Assembly (NCBI GenBank): GCA_037200525.1
Contig: JBBCGG010000001.1
Coordinates: 2,398,501 to 2,462,500 of the forward strand
Origin: Methylocella sp.
Lineage (GTDB): Bacteria; Pseudomonadota; Alphaproteobacteria; Rhizobiales; Beijerinckiaceae
Reading direction: 5' to 3'
Length of the DNA: 64,000 nt
Part shown: one piece after another, positions 60,581 to 64,000 of the stretch
Layout: every line of letters begins with the position of its first letter
How positions within the stretch are numbered: position 1 is the first letter of the stretch
The notes under the pieces: generated by a model
The model's database searches: none
What the model was told of the DNA's origin: nothing
What the model saw: only the letters and a program-made list of their open reading frames with translations
Translations under genes and position numbers: made by a program

Positions 60581-63500
60581 TTGTCCATATCCGCGGCAAT
60601 CCATCACGTAACGCACTACAAATATGATCGGCCAGTCGCGCTTGGACCGCAGATCATACGCCTCCGCCCAGCGCCGCATTGCAGGACCAAAATCCTCAAC
60701 TATAGCCTCAAGGTTACGCCGCCGGATCATTTCGTGAATTGGCAGCAGGATCCGCACGGCAATTGGCAGGCGCGGTTTGTTTTTCCCGAGAAGGTGACTG
60801 AGTTCAAAGTCGAGGTTGATTTGACCGCCGATCTCGCGGTCATCAACCCATTCGATTTCTTCATCGAACCTTACGCTGAACAATTTCCTTTCGCTTATGA
60901 GCCTGATCTTCGGGCGGAGCTTTCGCCTTATCTTCAGCTCGATCCGCTCGGGCCGCGGCTCGCCGCCTATATTGCGGCGCTGCCGAAGGATCCAGTCCAC
61001 GTCGTCACGTTTCTCGTCGATCTCAATGCGCGGCTGCAGAAGTCAATCCGCTACGTGATCCGAATGGAGCCCGGCGTTCAGACGCCAGAGGAAACGCTTG
61101 AACTAGGCTCCGGCTCGTGCCGCGATTCCGCCTGGACCCTTGTTCAGATGCTCCGCAGCCTCGGCCTCGCGGCGCGCTTCGTCTCCGGCTATCTCATCCA
61201 ATTGCGCGCCGATATCGAACCCGTCGAGGGGCCAAAAGGAACGCAAGTTGATTTTACCGACTTGCATGCCTGGGCTGAAGTCTATCTGCCGGGCGCGGGC
61301 TGGATCGGCATGGACGCAACATCGGGCATGTTCTGCGCCGAAGGACATATTCCGGTTTCCGCCACGCCGCACTTTTCCTCCGCCGCCCCGATTTCCGGCG
61401 TTGTCGAGCCGGCCAATGTCGATTTCCATTTTGACATGAAAGTGACGCGCGTCGCCGAGGCGCCAAGGATCACGCTGCCATTTTCCGACGCGGCATGGGA
61501 AAAGCTCAACGCGCTTGGCGAACAAGTTGACGCCGATCTCGTCGCCCAGGACGTGCGCCTGACCATGGGCGGCGAGCCGACCTTCGTCTCGGTCGATGAC
61601 TTTGAGTCCGAAGAATGGAACACCGCCGCCGTCGGCCCGACCAAACGCGCTTTCGCCGACGCCTTGATCCGGCGCGTGCGCGATCGGGTGGCGCCGGGCG
61701 GCATGCTGCATTATGGCCAGGGCAAATGGTATCCGGGAGAAACTCTGCCGCGTTGGGGCTTCTCGCTTTATTGGCGGAAGGACGGCCAGCCGATCTGGAC
61801 CAATCCCGACCTCATCGGCGAGGTGGGCAAGACGCCCGCGGCTGGGTCGCAAAAGGCGGCGAGCGCGGACATCGCCTTGGCCGCCGCGCAACGAAAGCAA
61901 GCGGAAAATCTCACCATCGGGATAGCCGAACGCCTCGGGGTCGAGGCCGATTGCGTTCTGCCCGCCTTTGAGGATCCGGCGACCTGGATCCTCAAGGAAG
62001 GCAATTTGCCGGACAACGCCGATCCGCTCGATCCCAAGATCGAGGACGCCGAAGAGCGCAACCGGATGGTCCGCACCTTCGCGCGGGGCCTGACCAAAGC
62101 CTCGGGCTTTGTGCTTCCGGTGCAGCGCTGGAACGCCGTCGCCAGCGCGCAGCCCCACATGCGCTGGAAGAGCGAGAAATGGACCCTTCGACGCGGCAAG
62201 CTTTTCCTCGTGCCGGGCGATTCTCCGGTTGGATATCGGCTGCCCCTGTCGTCGCTGCCGTGGGTTCCGCCCTCGGCCTATCCTTACACGCACCCGCAGG
62301 ATCCGCTTGAGGAGCGCGGGCCGTTGCCCGATGCGCGCGAACTGGCGCAGCGGGTCGAACATTTCGAGCGCTCGGCCGAACCGGCGACGGCGCGGCAGGA
62401 GCGCATCGAGCAGGAGGCGATCGAGGGCGCCGTCCGCACGGCGCTTTCAGTCGAGCCGCGCGACGGCGTCATTTGCGTCTTCATGCCTCCTGTCGAAAAA
62501 CTGGACGACTATCTTGAACTTCTCGCCGCGGTCGAGGCCAGCGCCAAGGCGACCGGCGCAAAAATCTATATCGAGGGATATCCGCCGCCGTTCGATCCGC
62601 GCGTCGAAGTCATCAAAGTGACCCCCGATCCCGGCGTTATCGAGGTCAATATTCAGCCGGCCGCAAGCTGGCGCGCCGCCGTCGATACGACCAAGGGCCT
62701 CTATGAGGACGCGCGTCAGGTGCGCCTCGGGGCCGATAAATTCATGCTGGATGGGCGCCATACCGGCACCGGCGGCGGCAATCATGTCGTGCTCGGCGGC
62801 GCGACGCCGCCCGATTCGCCCTTCCTGCGGCGGCCAGACTTGTTAAAAAGCCTGGTGCTCTACTGGCAGCGCCATCCGTCGCTGTCCTATCTGTTCTCGG
62901 GGCTGTTTATTGGCCCAACGAGCCAGGCGCCGCGCATCGACGAAGCCCGTCACGATCAGCTCTATGAACTCGAAATCGCCTTGGCGAGCGTCCCGAGCCG
63001 CGGCGAGAAGATCCCGCTTTGGCTGGTCGACCGGCTGTTCCGCAATCTTCTGGTCGACGTGACCGGCAACACCCATCGCGCGGAAATCTGCATCGACAAA
63101 CTATACTCGCCGGATGGGCCGACGGGGCGGCTGGGGCTGCTCGAATTCCGTGCATTTGAAATGCCGCCGGACGCCCGGATGAGTCTTGCGCAGCAATTGC
63201 TGCTGCGCGCGCTCGTCGCCTGGTTTTGGCGCGAGCCGCAGCAAGGCAATCTGGTGCGTTGGGGCACCGCCCTGCATGATCGATTCATGCTGCCCCATTT
63301 TATCTGGGAGGATTTTTTGGGCGTCCTCGCCGATCTCGCTCGGGCCGGCTATGCGTTCGATCCGGTCTGGTTTGAGGCGCAGCGCGAGTTTCGGTTTCCT
63401 TTCTGCGGCGCCATCGAGCATGGCGGCGTGAAAATTGAACTTCGTCAGGCTCTGGAGCCCTGGCACGTGATGGGCGAGACGGGCGCGATTGGCGGCACCG

Positions 63501-63943
63501 TGCGCTTCGTCGATTCCTCCATCGAGCGTTTGGAGGTGAAAGCGACGGGCTTCGTCGAGGGGCGCCATGTCATTGCTTGCAACGGCCGCCGGATGCCGCT
63601 GACGGCGACCGGAGTTTTGGGCGAGGCGGTCGCCGGCGTGCGCTTCAAAGCGTGGCAAGCCGCCGTGGGTCTGCATCCGACGACGCCGGTCCATGCGCCT
63701 TTGACCTTCGATCTCATCGACGCATGGAACGGGCGCTCGCTCGGCGGCTGCGTCTATCATGTCGCCCACCCCGGTGGGCGCAATTATGAGACGTTTCCGG
63801 TCAATTCCTATGAGGCCGAGGCGCGCCGCCTCGCGCGTTTCCAGGATTTTGGCCACACGCCCGGCCCCATCGCGACGCCCGCCGAAGAGCGCAACGCCGA
63901 TTTTCCGCTGACCTTGGATCTGCGCCGTCCGCAGGGGGCATAG
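60581..63943 (+). CDS. transglutaminase-like / DUF2126 fusion protein
   Basis: A 1,120-residue protein with a TTG start ([20 protein letters not shown]). No upstream ATG fits. The N-terminal bacterial transglutaminase region reaches a cysteine-protease-type triad: Cys180 in [11 protein letters not shown], His229 in [11 protein letters not shown] and Asp245 in GMDATSG. From about residue 300 a DUF2126 domain follows ([73 protein letters not shown]). Such proteins usually sit with an alpha-E protein, a circularly permuted ATP-grasp and further transglutaminases. Those would lie to the right. A peptide-modifying system is suspected for the family. Confidence 0.92.
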   Translation: MSISAAIHHVTHYKYDRPVALGPQIIRLRPAPHCRTKILNYSLKVTPPDHFVNWQQDPHGNWQARFVFPEKVTEFKVEVDLTADLAVINPFDFFIEPYAEQFPFAYEPDLRAELSPYLQLDPLGPRLAAYIAALPKDPVHVVTFLVDLNARLQKSIRYVIRMEPGVQTPEETLELGSGSCRDSAWTLVQMLRSLGLAARFVSGYLIQLRADIEPVEGPKGTQVDFTDLHAWAEVYLPGAGWIGMDATSGMFCAEGHIPVSATPHFSSAAPISGVVEPANVDFHFDMKVTRVAEAPRITLPFSDAAWEKLNALGEQVDADLVAQDVRLTMGGEPTFVSVDDFESEEWNTAAVGPTKRAFADALIRRVRDRVAPGGMLHYGQGKWYPGETLPRWGFSLYWRKDGQPIWTNPDLIGEVGKTPAAGSQKAASADIALAAAQRKQAENLTIGIAERLGVEADCVLPAFEDPATWILKEGNLPDNADPLDPKIEDAEERNRMVRTFARGLTKASGFVLPVQRWNAVASAQPHMRWKSEKWTLRRGKLFLVPGDSPVGYRLPLSSLPWVPPSAYPYTHPQDPLEERGPLPDARELAQRVEHFERSAEPATARQERIEQEAIEGAVRTALSVEPRDGVICVFMPPVEKLDDYLELLAAVEASAKATGAKIYIEGYPPPFDPRVEVIKVTPDPGVIEVNIQPAASWRAAVDTTKGLYEDARQVRLGADKFMLDGRHTGTGGGNHVVLGGATPPDSPFLRRPDLLKSLVLYWQRHPSLSYLFSGLFIGPTSQAPRIDEARHDQLYELEIALASVPSRGEKIPLWLVDRLFRNLLVDVTGNTHRAEICIDKLYSPDGPTGRLGLLEFRAFEMPPDARMSLAQQLLLRALVAWFWREPQQGNLVRWGTALHDRFMLPHFIWEDFLGVLADLARAGYAFDPVWFEAQREFRFPFCGAIEHGGVKIELRQALEPWHVMGETGAIGGTVRFVDSSIERLEVKATGFVEGRHVIACNGRRMPLTATGVLGEAVAGVRFKAWQAAVGLHPTTPVHAPLTFDLIDAWNGRSLGGCVYHVAHPGGRNYETFPVNSYEAEARRLARFQDFGHTPGPIATPAEERNADFPLTLDLRRPQGA

Positions 63944-64000
63944 AATCAAGCTGTCGCGGTGCGCGGTGATGGAACTGGTAGAGTTTCTACGATGGGGCGG

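Noticed and set aside
61103-62362. 419-codon minus-strand frame
   Set aside because: Antisense shadow of the transglutaminase-DUF2126 gene; composition is Arg/Ala/Gly noise.

Overview
The window looks like the chromosome of an alphaproteobacterium of the order Hyphomicrobiales, probably a Beijerinckiaceae/Methylocystaceae-type organism. This rests on high GC, the gene block cca-DUF6111-NUDIX-DUF1285 next to moxR-DUF58-DUF4159, ppk beside DUF6163, a complete divergent type II secretion locus and an OpgH/MdoH glucosyltransferase. The genus is inferred from gene content and protein style, not from a marker gene. Region 1 (1-19.2 kb) is the right part of a horizontally acquired island. It begins with genes typical of alphaproteobacterial plasmids and integrative elements: DUF6927, a hypothetical gene, DUF6915, DUF6878, a large ParB-like protein and an ArdC-type zincin. 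The last two share a duplicated, apparently structured 5' leader. A defence block follows: an AbiEi/AbiEii type IV toxin-antitoxin pair, then four tightly packed co-directional genes SIR2-HerA-SbcD-SbcC (7344-15816), then a convergent RloC-like AAA ATPase gene broken by one frameshift. The island ends inside alkA, of which only a frameshifted N-terminal stub remains next to an intact ada. The SIR2-HerA-SbcD-SbcC operon is the best candidate for an undescribed system. Region 2 (19.4-28.9 kb) holds ada, a chaC-like remnant, mdoH without mdoG, and a translationally coupled cluster: MDR dehydrogenase, a PTPS-family protein lacking both the catalytic Cys and the third zinc His, a GT4 glycosyltransferase and a methyltransferase. 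A cytochrome b561 and a RibD-type reductase lie convergent to it. This could be a route to a modified pterin or other small molecule and is the second most interesting locus. A phosphoribosyltransferase and a small conserved gene close the region. Region 3 (29-38 kb) holds housekeeping genes: cca, DUF6111, a CoA-type NUDIX hydrolase, DUF1285, a membrane protein, and moxR-DUF58-DUF4159, ending at a palindromic REP-like repeat. Region 4 (38-51.3 kb) is a full type II secretion system. gspE-F-G-H-I-J-K-L-M-N runs leftward and gspD-gspO-SEL1 rightward from a shared 0.8 kb intergenic region. No separate gspC is seen, and GspK and GspD carry unusual low-complexity inserts. Region 5 (51.3-64 kb) has tRNA-Gly(TCC) with a recognisable promoter, an enoyl-CoA hydratase/HIBYL-CoA hydrolase family gene, DUF6163, ppk1-ppx (polyphosphate metabolism), rnd, aspS and a 1,120-residue transglutaminase-DUF2126 protein. 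Nothing was searched against a database: family names come from recognised motifs and remembered family sequences.
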